Source: Oscillospiraceae bacterium (lineage in GTDB: Bacteria; Bacillota; Clostridia; Oscillospirales; Oscillospiraceae). Taken from it: DNA of 38,081 nt. Positions within the stretch are counted from its first letter, which is position 1, and the number at the start of each line of letters is the position of its first letter. Where the stretch lies: contig JAFSZH010000082.1 of assembly GCA_017455685.1 (NCBI GenBank), positions 1 to 38,081 of the forward strand. The letters run 5' to 3'. The notes under the pieces were generated by a model. It saw nothing but the letters and a program-made list of their open reading frames with translations, was not told where the DNA came from and did no database searches. The position numbers and the translations under genes are program-made. Of this stretch, positions 25,144 through 33,674 are shown piece after piece.

Positions 25144-26256
25144 TCACTCCAACAGTTCGGCGCAGCTCTCCAAGAGTTCGGTGATGGGGAGCTTCTGGGG
25201 ACAGGCGTCCTCGCACTGGAGGCAGTGGACGCAGTCCGAGGCCTTCCCTTTTCCCCGGGTGGCGAAGCCGTATTCCCGTTTGGCCTGTCCGTCGTTCTCA
25301 AAGACCAGCTGCTGATTCCTGGCCCGGAAGATGCCGGGGATATTGATGGACATGGGGCAGCCCTCCACGCAGTAGCCGCAGGCGGTGCAGGGGATTGTCT
25401 CCACCGCGGCCATGGCCTCCTGCGCGGCGCGGATCACACCCTGCTCGGACTCGTTCAGAGGGCGGAAGTCCTTCATATAGGAGAGGTTGTCCTTCATCTG
25501 CGCCAGGTTGGACATACCGCTGAGCACCGTCAGAATGCCGTCCAGAGAGGCGATATACCGTATGGCCCAGGAGGCGTAGGACGCCTTGGGGTCCGCCGCG
25601 TCCAGCAGGGCCCGGACGGACCGGGGCGGGTCGGCCAGGGTGCCGCCCTTGACCGGCTCCATCACCGTGACCAGCTTGCCGAACTTCCGCACGGTCTCGT
25701 AGTTGGCCCGGCTGCGCACGCCGGGGCTTTCCCAGTCGGCGTAGTTCATCTGCAGCTGCACGAATTCCGCCTCCGGGTGCTCCGTCAGCAGTTTTTCCAG
25801 CAGATCGGGATAGTCGTGGAAGGAAAAGCCGATGTGCCGGATCTTCCCGGCGGCCTTCTGCTCCTTGACGAAATCCCAGATGCCGTAGTCCTCATACAAC
25901 TTCGCGTTGTTTTTGGATATGGCGTGAAGCAGATAATAGTCCACGTAGTCCTTGTTCAGCCGTTCCAGACTGGTGAAAAACTGCTGTCTGGCGTCCGCGG
26001 CGTCCTTGGCCACCCGGGCGTTGAGCTTGGTGGCGATGGTGAAGCTCTCCCGGGGATGGCGGTCGAACAGGGCTTTTCGGATGGCCAGCTCGGAGCCGGG
26101 ATAGACGAAGGCCGTGTCAAAATACGTTCCGCCCGCTTCAAGAAACGCATCCGCCATGGCGGCGGTCTGGTCAACGTCGATGGAGCCGTCGGCCAGGGTG
26201 GGCAGCCGCATCAGCCCGAAGCCCAGGCGGAATCCGTCAGTTCTGAAATTATCCAT
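25144..26256 (-). CDS. Aldo/keto reductase with C-terminal double 4Fe-4S ferredoxin domain
   Basis: An oxidoreductase of the cytoplasm; the substrate is unknown. Residues 1-275 form the aldo/keto reductase barrel with the catalytic tetrad visible as Asp47, Tyr52, Lys77 and His111. Residues 286-356 form a ferredoxin-like part with two clusters: Cys290, Cys293, Cys296, Cys300 and Cys342, Cys345, Cys348, Cys352. The first cluster is followed by Pro301, and the second is spaced CxxCxxCxxxCP. This architecture is common in anaerobic clostridia, where electrons may come from ferredoxin rather than NADPH alone. The ATG is preceded by AAGGAGGTG. It is monocistronic, divergent from prfA, with its own promoter. 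Confidence 0.94.
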   Translation of the reverse strand: MDNFRTDGFRLGFGLMRLPTLADGSIDVDQTAAMADAFLEAGGTYFDTAFVYPGSELAIRKALFDRHPRESFTIATKLNARVAKDAADARQQFFTSLERLNKDYVDYYLLHAISKNNAKLYEDYGIWDFVKEQKAAGKIRHIGFSFHDYPDLLEKLLTEHPEAEFVQLQMNYADWESPGVRSRANYETVRKFGKLVTVMEPVKGGTLADPPRSVRALLDAADPKASYASWAIRYIASLDGILTVLSGMSNLAQMKDNLSYMKDFRPLNESEQGVIRAAQEAMAAVETIPCTACGYCVEGCPMSINIPGIFRARNQQLVFENDGQAKREYGFATRGKGKASDCVHCLQCEDACPQKLPITELLESCAELLE

Positions 26257-26281
26257 AGGGCACCTCCTTGGATTTGATTAT

Positions 26282-26310
26282 ATTGTATTACGCCAGCCGG
26301 GAAGAATCAA
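26282..26310 (-). promoter_or_regulatory. Promoter of the aldo/keto reductase gene
   Basis: Minus-strand TTGATT (26305-26310) and TACAAT (26282-26287) with a 17-base spacer, 26 bases before the ATG. A TATAAT five bases further downstream is an alternative -10. Confidence 0.65.
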
Positions 26311-26334
26311 TCGGTATTATTCGATTAGCGGCGG

Positions 26335-26363
26335 TTTACTTTCCCGGAAAGCTGTGATACTAT
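26335..26363 (+). promoter_or_regulatory. Promoter of the prfA operon
   Basis: TTTACT (26335-26340) and TACTAT (26358-26363) with a 17-base spacer, 33 bases before the prfA ATG. Confidence 0.65.
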
Positions 26364-26396
26364 GTCCGTGGTCCGTCAAAAGAAAGGGTGTCGTCC

Positions 26397-27473
26397 ATGC
26401 TTGAAAAGATCCGGCAGCTGGCCCGGAGGTATGAGGAAATCGAATACTCTCTCGCCCAGCCGGAGGTCTGGAACGACGCGGAGCTCTCCCGCCGTCTGAC
26501 CCGGGAGCGTTCGGAGCTGGCGCCGGTGGCAGAGGCGTGGAAGCGCTATGAAAGCTGCCGGCGGCGGCGGGAGGACGCGCTTGCCCTCTCCGCCGACGCG
26601 GAGCTGCGCGCCCTGGCCCAGGAGGAGGCGGAGGAGGCTCTGCGGGGCATGGAAGAGGCCCGGCAGGAGCTGCGGCTGCTAATGCTGCCCAAAGACCCGG
26701 ACGACGGAAAAAACGTCATCATGGAGATTCGCGTAGGCGTAGGCGGCGAGGAAAGCGCCCTCTTCGCGGCGGATCTTTTCCGGATGTACTCCATGTACGC
26801 CGAGCGGCGGCACTATCAGATCGAGATCGCCAACCGCAGCGAGACCGAGCTGGGGGGCATCCGGGAGATCAGCTTCGTGATCCAGGGAGCCGACGCCTAC
26901 TCCCGCTTCCGCTTTGAGAGCGGCGTCCACCGGGTCCAGCGCGTCCCGGAGACGGAGACCCAGGGCCGCATCCACACCAGCACCTGCACCGTGGCCGTTC
27001 TGCCCGAGCTGACGGAAAGCGAGTTCAACCTGGACCTCAACGACGTGCAGATCGACACCTTCCGCTCCTCCGGCGCCGGCGGGCAGAAGGTGAACAAGAC
27101 CTCCAGCGCCATTCGTGTCACGCACATCCCCACCGGGACCGTGGTGGAGTGCCAGGACGAGCGCAGTCAATACAAGAACAAGGCCAGGGCGCTGAGCATA
27201 CTGGCCTCCCGGCTGGCCCAGGCGGAAAAGGAGCGGCAGGACGCCGCCGTATCCGCCCAGCGCCGGTCCCAGATCGGGTCCGGCATGCGCAACGAGCGCA
27301 TCCGCACCTACAACTATCCCCAGGGCCGCGTCACCGATCACCGGATCGGGCTGACCCTGTACAAGCTGGACGCCGTACTCAACGGCGATCTGGACGAGCT
27401 GATCGACGCCCTGCTCACCGCCCGGCGGGCAGAGCAGCTCCAGCAGTCCGGACAGGAGGACGCAGCCTTATGA
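26397..27473 (+). CDS. prfA: Peptide chain release factor 1
   Basis: Recognises UAA and UAG in the ribosomal A site and triggers peptide release. The 358-residue protein has the stop-codon-reading tripeptide Pro-Glu-Thr at 184-186 within [14 protein letters not shown], and the catalytic Gly-Gly-Gln at 228-230 within [14 protein letters not shown]. Length and both motifs are normal for RF1, so it should read UAG. The start is ATG 26397, after AAAGGGTG; a GTG three codons earlier is a less likely alternative. The stop overlaps the next ATG (ATGA). prmC, which methylates the GGQ glutamine and commonly follows prfA in Firmicutes, is not next to it here. Confidence 0.96.
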   Translation: MLEKIRQLARRYEEIEYSLAQPEVWNDAELSRRLTRERSELAPVAEAWKRYESCRRRREDALALSADAELRALAQEEAEEALRGMEEARQELRLLMLPKDPDDGKNVIMEIRVGVGGEESALFAADLFRMYSMYAERRHYQIEIANRSETELGGIREISFVIQGADAYSRFRFESGVHRVQRVPETETQGRIHTSTCTVAVLPELTESEFNLDLNDVQIDTFRSSGAGGQKVNKTSSAIRVTHIPTGTVVECQDERSQYKNKARALSILASRLAQAEKERQDAAVSAQRRSQIGSGMRNERIRTYNYPQGRVTDHRIGLTLYKLDAVLNGDLDELIDALLTARRAEQLQQSGQEDAAL

Positions 27474-28690
27474 AAACGCTTGTGATCCGCTCTGAAAACG
27501 AGCTCTCCCGGGCGGCGGAGCTGCTGCGGCAGGGACAGCTGGCGGCGGTGCCCACGGAGACGGTCTACGGGCTCTGCGCCGACGGCACCAATGCCGGGGC
27601 GGTGGCCGCGCTCTATGAGATCAAGGGACGGCCGGAGGTGAAGCCTCTGTCGCTGATGATCCCCTCCGCCAACGCCATGGGCCTCTATGCCCGGGAAGTC
27701 GGCGGCGCCGCCCGGCTGCTGGCGGAATCGTTCTGGCCGGGACCGCTGACCATCGTGCTGCCCGCCCGCACGGACCGAATCCCCTCCATCGTCCGGGCCG
27801 GGAAGGACACCATCGGCCTGCGCTGTCCCGACCACCCCATGACCCTGGCCCTCCTCAGGCTCGCCGGCGTGCCGCTGGCGGGGCCCTCCGCCAATCCCTC
27901 GGGGCTACCCAGCGCCGTGAACGCGGAGCAGGTGCTGACCTATTTCGACGGCGCCATCGCCGCCGTGGTGGACGGCGGGGAATGCGGCTTTGGGGAAGCC
28001 TCCACCATCGTGGACCTGTCCGCCGTCCCCTACCGCATCCTGCGCCGGGGGGCGCTGGCGGAGGACGCCATCGGCGCCGTTCTGGCCCGGAGCGTAAAGT
28101 GCATCGGACTCACCGGCACCACCGGCAGCGGCAAGACCACCGTGCTCCGGTATCTGGAGAGCCGGGGCGCCCTGGGGCTGGACTGCGACGAGATCTATCA
28201 TGAGCTGCTGGAGAGCTCCGAGCCGCTGCTGACAGAGCTTCGCTCGGCCTTCCCCGCTGCCTTTTCCGGAGACGCGCTGGACCGGAAAGCTCTGGGCGGC
28301 ATCGTTTTTGCCGACCCCGAAGCGCTGCGGAGGCTCGGTTCCATCACCAGAGATCATGTGATCCGGGAGGTGGAGAAGCGTCTGGAGGCATTCGCCTGGC
28401 AGGGCGGGCAGGTGGCGGTGATCGACGCCATCGGCCTTGTCGAGAGCGGGCTGGCATCGCGCTGCTGCCGCACCGCGGCCGTCACCGCCGATCCTGCGCT
28501 GCGTCTCCGGCGGATCATGGCCCGGGAGGGCATCGATGAGGACTACGCCCGGAAACGGATCGCTGCTCAGCAGGACGAGTCCTTCTACCGGGAACACTGC
28601 GATATCCTGCTGCGCAACGACGGTACGCGCGAGGAGCTGCTGCTGCAGTGCGCGGCGCTGTTCAACGAACTATTTGAAGACAAGAATTAA
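27470..28690 (+). CDS. Fusion protein: threonylcarbamoyl-AMP synthase (TsaC/Sua5) plus dephospho-CoA kinase (CoaE)
   Basis: The N-terminal half (about 1-205) makes threonylcarbamoyl-AMP for the t6A37 modification of ANN-reading tRNAs. It has [12 protein letters not shown] (27-38), KGRP (52-55), [11 protein letters not shown] and SANPSG (140-145). The C-terminal half (about 209-406) is a P-loop kinase for the last step of coenzyme A synthesis, with [12 protein letters not shown] (213-224), [30 protein letters not shown] and the lid-like [18 protein letters not shown]. The typical CoaE segment VxDxPLLFE reads [11 protein letters not shown], somewhat diverged. There is no stop or frame change between the halves, and TsaC lacks the extra C-terminal Sua5 domain. 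ATG 27470 overlaps the prfA stop, with AGGAGG nine bases upstream; reading the frame further upstream only adds antisense-free prfA overlap. Confidence 0.93.
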   Translation: MKTLVIRSENELSRAAELLRQGQLAAVPTETVYGLCADGTNAGAVAALYEIKGRPEVKPLSLMIPSANAMGLYAREVGGAARLLAESFWPGPLTIVLPARTDRIPSIVRAGKDTIGLRCPDHPMTLALLRLAGVPLAGPSANPSGLPSAVNAEQVLTYFDGAIAAVVDGGECGFGEASTIVDLSAVPYRILRRGALAEDAIGAVLARSVKCIGLTGTTGSGKTTVLRYLESRGALGLDCDEIYHELLESSEPLLTELRSAFPAAFSGDALDRKALGGIVFADPEALRRLGSITRDHVIREVEKRLEAFAWQGGQVAVIDAIGLVESGLASRCCRTAAVTADPALRLRRIMAREGIDEDYARKRIAAQQDESFYREHCDILLRNDGTREELLLQCAALFNELFEDKN

Positions 28691-28711
28691 AAAATATAAG
28701 GAGGCCATGGA

Positions 28712-30106
28712 ATGGAAGAATCCAACCTGAGAGACGAGCTGTTTTATCAGCAGAAGAACGGATACGATCTGATTGATCTGGACGAGCGGCTGAAGCTGGA
28801 AGCCTACTGCGAGGAGTACAAGGCGTTCCTCAACGCTTCCCGCACCGAGCGGGAGGCCGTGCGGGAGGCCATCCGGCTGGCCGAGGCGGAGGGCTTCGTC
28901 CCCTTCGTCCGGGATATGCCGTTGAAGGCGGGAGACAAGGTCTACAAGAGCATCCGGGGCAAGGCGCTGATGCTGGCCGTGATCGGCAGCGAACCGCTGG
29001 ACAAGGGCGCCAACATTTCTGCGGCCCACGTGGATTCCCCCCGGCTGGATCTCAAGCCCCTGCCTCTGTACGAGGACCACGAGCTGGTGTATCTCAAGAC
29101 CCATTACTACGGCGGTCTGAAAAAATATCAGTGGCTCACCAGTCCTCTGGAGCTCCACGGCGTGGTGATCAAAAAGAACGGTGAGAGCGTGGACGTGGTC
29201 ATCGGCCAGGACCCGGAGGACCTCAAGCTGGTCATCACCGACCTGCTGCCCCATCTGGCCCAGAACCAGGTCAAGGAGAACGCCTCCGATTTCATCAAGG
29301 GCGAGAACATGAACCTGCTCTTCGGCAGCGTGCCCTACGCCGACGAGGGGAAGGACCGGGTCAAGCTGGCCGTCCTCTCCCTGCTCCGGGACCGCTACGG
29401 CATCAGCGAGGAGGACTTCCTCTCCGCCGAGCTGGAGGTCGTGCCCTCCTTCCCCGCCTGCGACGTGGGTCTGGACCGCTCCCTTATCGGCGGCTACGGA
29501 CACGACGACCGGGTCTGCGCCTATGCGGAGCTGAAGGCCATTCTGGAGCTCGATACGCCCCGCCGCACCGCCGTGTGCATCCTGGTGGACAAGGAGGAGA
29601 TCGGCTCCGTGGGCACCACCGGCATGCAGAGCCTTGCCTTTGAGGCCTTCATGAAGGACCTGTGCGAGAGCCAGGGCGTGCACCTGCGCCACTGCTTTGA
29701 GAACAGCTTCTGCCTGTCCACCGACGTGTGCAACGCCTTCGACCCCATGTACTGGGAAGTCAGCGAGCGGCCCAACCGCAACGGCGCCAGGCTCAACTAC
29801 GGTCTGGGCGTGTGCAAGTTCACCGGCGTCCGCGGCAAGAGCGGCTCCAACGACGCCTCTGCCGAGGTGATCGGCGCTCTGCGCCGGGTGTTCGCCGACA
29901 ACGGCGTGGTGTGGCAGACGGCCGAGCTGGGCAAGGTGGACCAGGGCGGCGGCGGAACCGTGGCCCGGTTCCTGAGCGTCCGGAACATCGACACCGTGGA
30001 TGCGGGCGTGCCCGTGCTGAGCATGCACGCTCCCTGGGAGGTCGTGGCCAAGTTCGACTGTTATATGAACTACAAGGGCGTGCTGGCCCTGTATAAGGAT
30101 CTCTGA
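28712..30106 (+). CDS. M18-family zinc aminopeptidase
   Basis: Removes N-terminal residues, often acidic or neutral ones, from cytoplasmic peptides; the family forms large dodecamers with two metals per active site. The 464-residue length fits. Metal and catalytic segments are visible: SAAHVDSPRLDLK (His and Asp), GYGHDDRVCAYAEL (bridging Asp), LVDKEEIGSVG (Glu-Glu), STDV, and the C-terminal SMHAPWE (His). The start is the second ATG (28712), seven bases after AAGGAGG; the nearer ATG at 28707 opens a frame of only seven codons. It follows the TsaC-CoaE fusion by 21 bases and ends the operon at a strong terminator. Confidence 0.94.
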   Translation: MEESNLRDELFYQQKNGYDLIDLDERLKLEAYCEEYKAFLNASRTEREAVREAIRLAEAEGFVPFVRDMPLKAGDKVYKSIRGKALMLAVIGSEPLDKGANISAAHVDSPRLDLKPLPLYEDHELVYLKTHYYGGLKKYQWLTSPLELHGVVIKKNGESVDVVIGQDPEDLKLVITDLLPHLAQNQVKENASDFIKGENMNLLFGSVPYADEGKDRVKLAVLSLLRDRYGISEEDFLSAELEVVPSFPACDVGLDRSLIGGYGHDDRVCAYAELKAILELDTPRRTAVCILVDKEEIGSVGTTGMQSLAFEAFMKDLCESQGVHLRHCFENSFCLSTDVCNAFDPMYWEVSERPNRNGARLNYGLGVCKFTGVRGKSGSNDASAEVIGALRRVFADNGVVWQTAELGKVDQGGGGTVARFLSVRNIDTVDAGVPVLSMHAPWEVVAKFDCYMNYKGVLALYKDL

Positions 30107-30120
30107 TATTACAATCATAA

Positions 30121-30150
30121 AGGCCTGTGCCGATGGGCACAGGCCTTTTT
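30121..30150 (+). terminator. Terminator of the prfA operon
   Basis: An 11-bp perfect stem (30121-30131 with 30136-30146, loop GATG) followed by a T-run to 30150. The minus-strand DHHW gene ends just to the right, at 30161, and may share it. Confidence 0.9.
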
Positions 30151-30160
30151 CTTATGCGCT

Positions 30161-31579
30161 TTAATTCCCCACGAACAGGTTTGCCAGCTGGTTGCCCCGG
30201 CCCTGGGACTGGAGGGCAGAGAAGCAGAAGATCATGTCGTCCACGTCGTACATCTCCGCAAATTCCCGGAGGGTCCGGTGGCGGTACTTCCGGTAATCCA
30301 CCACGTACACGTACTGATAATGGGCTGTGAGGTAATAGGAGAAAACGTTGCCGTTGGAATCCTTCAGCAGCAGGCAGGCGGAGCCGTCCTGAATGTCGTC
30401 GTTGACGAAGGTAGCCAGCGGCACGTCCCCGCCCAGGAAGCACAGATACTTGTCCGTACCCCGCACGTCCGTCAGGAGCGGGTACTCGTAGCCCGGGTGC
30501 TCCTTGGTATCGTTCGTGTCGAAGGAGAGGTACAGCCGGATATTTCCCTTGGGTTCGTAGGCGTAGACCGTGTCCACGGTGATCCTGGCGCTCTGGTTGG
30601 CCTGGTAGTACAGGCTGCCGTAAAACGGCTCGAAAACCCTCTCAGTGTAGGCGTCCAGTCCTACCGGCTCCTTCCCGGCCGACCGGGCCCACTGGGCATA
30701 GCCGTACCAGGCGCCCAGGGCCGTCCAGTGATGGTCGCCGTAGAAATAGACGTACTCGTTGTTGTGCTGAAGCAGCGCCGAGAGCACGTCCACGGTGATC
30801 ACGTCCTCGTTCATCAGCCCATACATGAATTCAAACACGTCCTCCTCCGGGATGCAGCTGACCCTCTCCCGGAAATCCCGGGGCAGCATCACGGTGGTGG
30901 AGGTGGGCAGAACGACGCTGTAGACGTTCCCCCGGCCCTGCTCCTTCAGGATCCCGGCCGCCCGGTTGACCATGTCCGCAAAGACCCCGGAGTAATACTG
31001 GCTGAAGCCCGTGTACTCAAAGGCCCGGTTGTCCACCTGGATCACCGCGCCGGTCCTGATAAGGTCCGCTTCCTCCACGTCCACGCCCATCCAGACCGGG
31101 TCCTCCGGCTCATAGGACGGCTCAGGGGTCTCCGTGGGGGCGGGGGTCGCGGGGGCAGGTTCCCCGGCCTCCGGGGTCGCCGCTGCGGGAACGCTCTCCA
31201 CAGCGGGCTCCGGCGTGGGAACGGGGACCTGATCCGATTGGCGGATCTCGCCGTAGATCACCACATCCGACCTGCCGTAGAGATTTTTCAGAAACAAGTT
31301 CGTTTTGACCCAGCTGTCCCGGCCGGGAAAGGTATCGGAAAACCACAGCTCAATGCCCCGGAAATAGCTGCCGTCCGCCAGCGAGGACAGGGAGAACTCC
31401 GGGATCTGCGCCAGCTCCCGTTTCTCCCGCTGGGACATGGTGGGCCGGGCGGGCAGATACCACGCCGCCGCCGTCATGCCGAAGAGCACGGAAAAAAAGA
31501 GCGCCGCCGCTAAAACACGCCGCTTGACAAGCCTTCCGGGCTCCTTCCCCGTATTCTTCTGCTGTTTATCTTCAGCCAT
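30161..31579 (-). CDS. Membrane-anchored DHHW-family protein (AlgX/AlgJ-like, probable glycan O-acetylation partner)
   Basis: One transmembrane helix (about 21-43) anchors a large extracytoplasmic part. A Pro/Thr/Glu/Ala-rich linker (about 117-160) interrupts the domain. The hallmark GDHHWT at 281-286 gives the DHHW family its name and corresponds to the catalytic Asp-His region of AlgX/AlgJ-type SGNH O-acetyltransferases; a conserved serine around PTSTTVMLP would be the partner. Such proteins usually work with an MBOAT acyl-donor channel. No MBOAT gene is in the window, so that partner is unproved. GAAGGA precedes the ATG by eight bases. It is monocistronic, with a consensus promoter, in a region of surface-glycan genes. 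Confidence 0.85.
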   Translation of the reverse strand: MAEDKQQKNTGKEPGRLVKRRVLAAALFFSVLFGMTAAAWYLPARPTMSQREKRELAQIPEFSLSSLADGSYFRGIELWFSDTFPGRDSWVKTNLFLKNLYGRSDVVIYGEIRQSDQVPVPTPEPAVESVPAAATPEAGEPAPATPAPTETPEPSYEPEDPVWMGVDVEEADLIRTGAVIQVDNRAFEYTGFSQYYSGVFADMVNRAAGILKEQGRGNVYSVVLPTSTTVMLPRDFRERVSCIPEEDVFEFMYGLMNEDVITVDVLSALLQHNNEYVYFYGDHHWTALGAWYGYAQWARSAGKEPVGLDAYTERVFEPFYGSLYYQANQSARITVDTVYAYEPKGNIRLYLSFDTNDTKEHPGYEYPLLTDVRGTDKYLCFLGGDVPLATFVNDDIQDGSACLLLKDSNGNVFSYYLTAHYQYVYVVDYRKYRHRTLREFAEMYDVDDMIFCFSALQSQGRGNQLANLFVGN

Positions 31580-31625
31580 ATCCGGATCCTTCTGGAACGC
31601 TCCTGTGTGTTTCGAAAACAGAGAC

Positions 31626-31654
31626 AGTATATTTCACTTGCCGGGAATTGTCAA
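31626..31654 (-). promoter_or_regulatory. Promoter of the DHHW gene
   Basis: Minus-strand TTGACA (31649-31654) and TATACT (31626-31631), 17-base spacer, 46 bases before the ATG. Confidence 0.82.
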
Positions 31655-31705
31655 CTTGCCCGGATGTATAGACGGCGCTCCATCGGGGAATACTCCTCCT
31701 GGGAC

Positions 31706-31736
31706 AGCAAAAACCGCTTCAGGATGAAGCGGTTTT
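31706..31736 (-). terminator. Terminator overlapping the end of the VanZ-like gene
   Basis: An 11-bp stem (31710-31720 with 31726-31736). On the minus strand its first arm is the last coding sequence (Lys-Thr-Ala region) and the TGA lies in the loop and second arm; GTTTTTGC follows. Confidence 0.75.
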
Positions 31737-32207
31737 TGCCTTTCTGCGGCGGCGAAGCGCGTCAATGCCTGCGGTCAGCACCAGTCCCAGCAGCACGCCG
31801 ATACAGTCGATCAGCACGTCCTGGACCTGGCTCCCCCGGCAGGAGAGAAGCTGCAGCCCCTCGTCTATCGCCCCCGCCGCCGCGCCCAGTGCCGCGGCGG
31901 TGAAGAAGCGCTTTTTCCCCCGGCTCTCCAACCGGAGCCAGACAAGGACGGCGAGCACGGCGAACTCCGTTATGTGGGCGGCCTTCCGAACCAGAAAACT
32001 GGTGGGTTCTTCCTGGCCGTCCCCGTCCTGGTCCATCATATAGGTAAAGACGTCCTCCCGGAAGCCCAGCATCGCGGCCACATCGTTCATGGTCTCCATG
32101 ATGGTGTCGCTGATCGCTCCGGACAACTCCCGGGACAGCAGGGAGTTGCTCCAGATGAACACCAGTGTCAGCGCAATGAGCAGCGAGAGAAGTTTTTTTC
32201 GCTTCAA
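31719..32207 (-). CDS. VanZ-family membrane protein
   Basis: Named after the VanZ protein linked to teicoplanin resistance; the biochemical role is unknown, and most genomic copies lie near envelope genes rather than resistance clusters. The 162-residue protein has about four hydrophobic helices and the family core VRKAAHITEFAVLAVLVW (73-90), then GAIDEGLQLL (112-121) and QVQDVLIDCIGVLLG (127-141), with the conserved Lys-His and Asp-Glu residues. Between helices 1 and 2 it has MDQDGDGQEE (58-67), a Ca-binding-loop-like Asp pattern. The start is TTG, because the only upstream ATG in reach is out of frame; AAAGGGG lies nine bases before it. It is divergent from the O-antigen ligase-like gene. 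Confidence 0.88.
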   Translation of the reverse strand: MKRKKLLSLLIALTLVFIWSNSLLSRELSGAISDTIMETMNDVAAMLGFREDVFTYMMDQDGDGQEEPTSFLVRKAAHITEFAVLAVLVWLRLESRGKKRFFTAAALGAAAGAIDEGLQLLSCRGSQVQDVLIDCIGVLLGLVLTAGIDALRRRRKAKTASS

Positions 32208-32236
32208 GCTTTCATCCCCTTTCCCGGGATATGGGA

Positions 32237-32265
32237 AGTATATAGCGGCCGGGGCGTTTTTTCAA
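32237..32265 (-). promoter_or_regulatory. Promoter of the VanZ-like gene
   Basis: Minus-strand TTGAAA (32260-32265) and TATACT (32237-32242), 17-base spacer, 29 bases before the TTG start. Confidence 0.7.
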
Positions 32266-32284
32266 GGGAAAAGCGGCGGAGAGT

Positions 32285-32313
32285 TTGACGAACGCCGCTC
32301 CGTCTGCTATGCT
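32285..32313 (+). promoter_or_regulatory. Promoter of the O-antigen ligase-like gene
   Basis: TTGACG (32285-32290) and TATGCT (32308-32313), 17-base spacer, 28 bases before the ATG. TATGAT five bases further downstream is an alternative -10. Confidence 0.65.
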
Positions 32314-32341
32314 ATGATGGAATCGAATGGGAGGATCTTCC

Positions 32342-33646
32342 ATGGAAACCTGGTTTGAACGCTCCGCTCCGGGGCGTTTTCTGAATACGCTGGGAACGCT
32401 GCCGGTCAGGCTCCTCGCCCCTCTGGCCGCCGGCAAGGTCCGCGCCGGGGGCCCTCTGCGGCCCCGCCATTGGGTGTTGGCACTGGGTCTGGCCGGGATG
32501 CTGTGCGTTCCCCACGAGGCGTGGAACAACCTGTACGGCGTGCTCTTCGCCTTCGCCGCTCTGGCGCTCTACTGGTGGGACTGCGCCGCGGAAAGGCGGC
32601 AGCCCCTCTCCTCCGCCGCTCTGGGTCCGGGAGTGTGGGCCTTTCTCACCGTATGCCTGCTGGTCCTGTGCCGGGCGGGCAGCGCCGTGGGACACCTGCG
32701 CATCCTGATCTTTCTGCTGACGGGGTTCACGCTGACCTATCTCACCGCCGCCTCCATGGAGGACGAGGGCTTTCCCGACCTTCTCTGCGGCTGTGTCACC
32801 GCCGCGCTGGCACTCACCGCCGTCTACGGACTTCTCCGCTACGCGTTGGGCACGGAAAACTATTTCGTCCCCATGAGCGGGCGGCTCTATCCCCGGCTGG
32901 GCTCCACGCTGGAGCACGGCATCAATTACAGTGAATTTACCGCCATGGCGCTGCCGGTCTCCCTTGTCTGGGCGGCGGGGCGGAAGGGCCGGAAACGGGT
33001 CCTTTTGCTTCTCCTTCTGCTGCCCCCCTGCGCCGCGGTGCTGTTGACCTACGCCCGCACCGGCTGGGTGGCGCTGGCTGCCGCGCTGGTCGTGCTGCTG
33101 TGGTTTTACAACAAAAAGCTGCTGATCCCGGCGGTCATCGCGGGCGTGGCGGCCGTCTTCCTCCTGCCCGCCGGCATCCGGGAACGGCTGCTCTCCATGC
33201 TGCAGTTCAACGACGCGGGCTCCTCCGGTCGGTTCACCCTGTGGAGTGAGTGCCTCCGGATGCTCAGGGACCACTGGCTGCTGGGCGTGGGACTGGGTCC
33301 GGAAAACTTTTATCCCGTTTATCAGAGCTACTCCACAGGGGCGCTGGCTTTTCAGCCGCCCCACGCCAACATGGGGTATCTGGAGATCTTCCTCTCCGTG
33401 GGCGCCGCGGGCTTTGCGGCGTATCTCTCCTTCTTCCTGGGCATTCTCTTCCGGCTGGGAAAGGCCCGCCGGGCGGAACAGGATCCCGGGCGGCTGTGGC
33501 TCAACCGGGCGCTGACCGCCTCGCTGACGGCAGCGGCTGTGGCCAACGTGCCGGAACACCTGTGGTTTTATCCCAGGATCCTGTTTTTCTGGTGCATGAT
33601 CTTCGGCATGGCCGTGGGAATAAGCAAAACCCCGAAAGACGATTGA
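32342..33646 (+). CDS. O-antigen ligase / Wzy polymerase-like membrane protein
   Basis: An integral-membrane glycosyltransferase that joins or polymerises undecaprenyl-linked glycans outside the membrane. The 434-residue protein has about ten to twelve hydrophobic helices. It has the family's hallmark region: LTYARTGWVAL (with the conserved Arg), then a large external loop with SSGRFTLWSECLRMLRDHWL, GVGLGPENF and PPHANMGYLEI (conserved His and Asn). In a Gram-positive cell, ligation to lipid A does not apply, so polymerisation or attachment of a wall polysaccharide is likely. ATG 32342 is preceded by GGAGG eight bases upstream. It is monocistronic between its promoter and a terminator whose first arm is its own 3' coding end. 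Confidence 0.88.
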   Translation: METWFERSAPGRFLNTLGTLPVRLLAPLAAGKVRAGGPLRPRHWVLALGLAGMLCVPHEAWNNLYGVLFAFAALALYWWDCAAERRQPLSSAALGPGVWAFLTVCLLVLCRAGSAVGHLRILIFLLTGFTLTYLTAASMEDEGFPDLLCGCVTAALALTAVYGLLRYALGTENYFVPMSGRLYPRLGSTLEHGINYSEFTAMALPVSLVWAAGRKGRKRVLLLLLLLPPCAAVLLTYARTGWVALAAALVVLLWFYNKKLLIPAVIAGVAAVFLLPAGIRERLLSMLQFNDAGSSGRFTLWSECLRMLRDHWLLGVGLGPENFYPVYQSYSTGALAFQPPHANMGYLEIFLSVGAAGFAAYLSFFLGILFRLGKARRAEQDPGRLWLNRALTASLTAAAVANVPEHLWFYPRILFFWCMIFGMAVGISKTPKDD

Positions 33647-33663
33647 CCGTCTTTCGGGGTTTT
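33626..33663. terminator. Bidirectional terminator overlapping the 3' end of the O-antigen ligase-like gene
   Basis: A 16-bp perfect stem (33626-33641 with 33648-33663, six-base loop holding the TGA). It encodes the last residues Lys-Thr-Pro-Lys-Asp-Asp. It also serves the convergent deacetylase gene that stops at 33675. Confidence 0.88.
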
Positions 33664-33674
33664 CGGTTTTCCTG

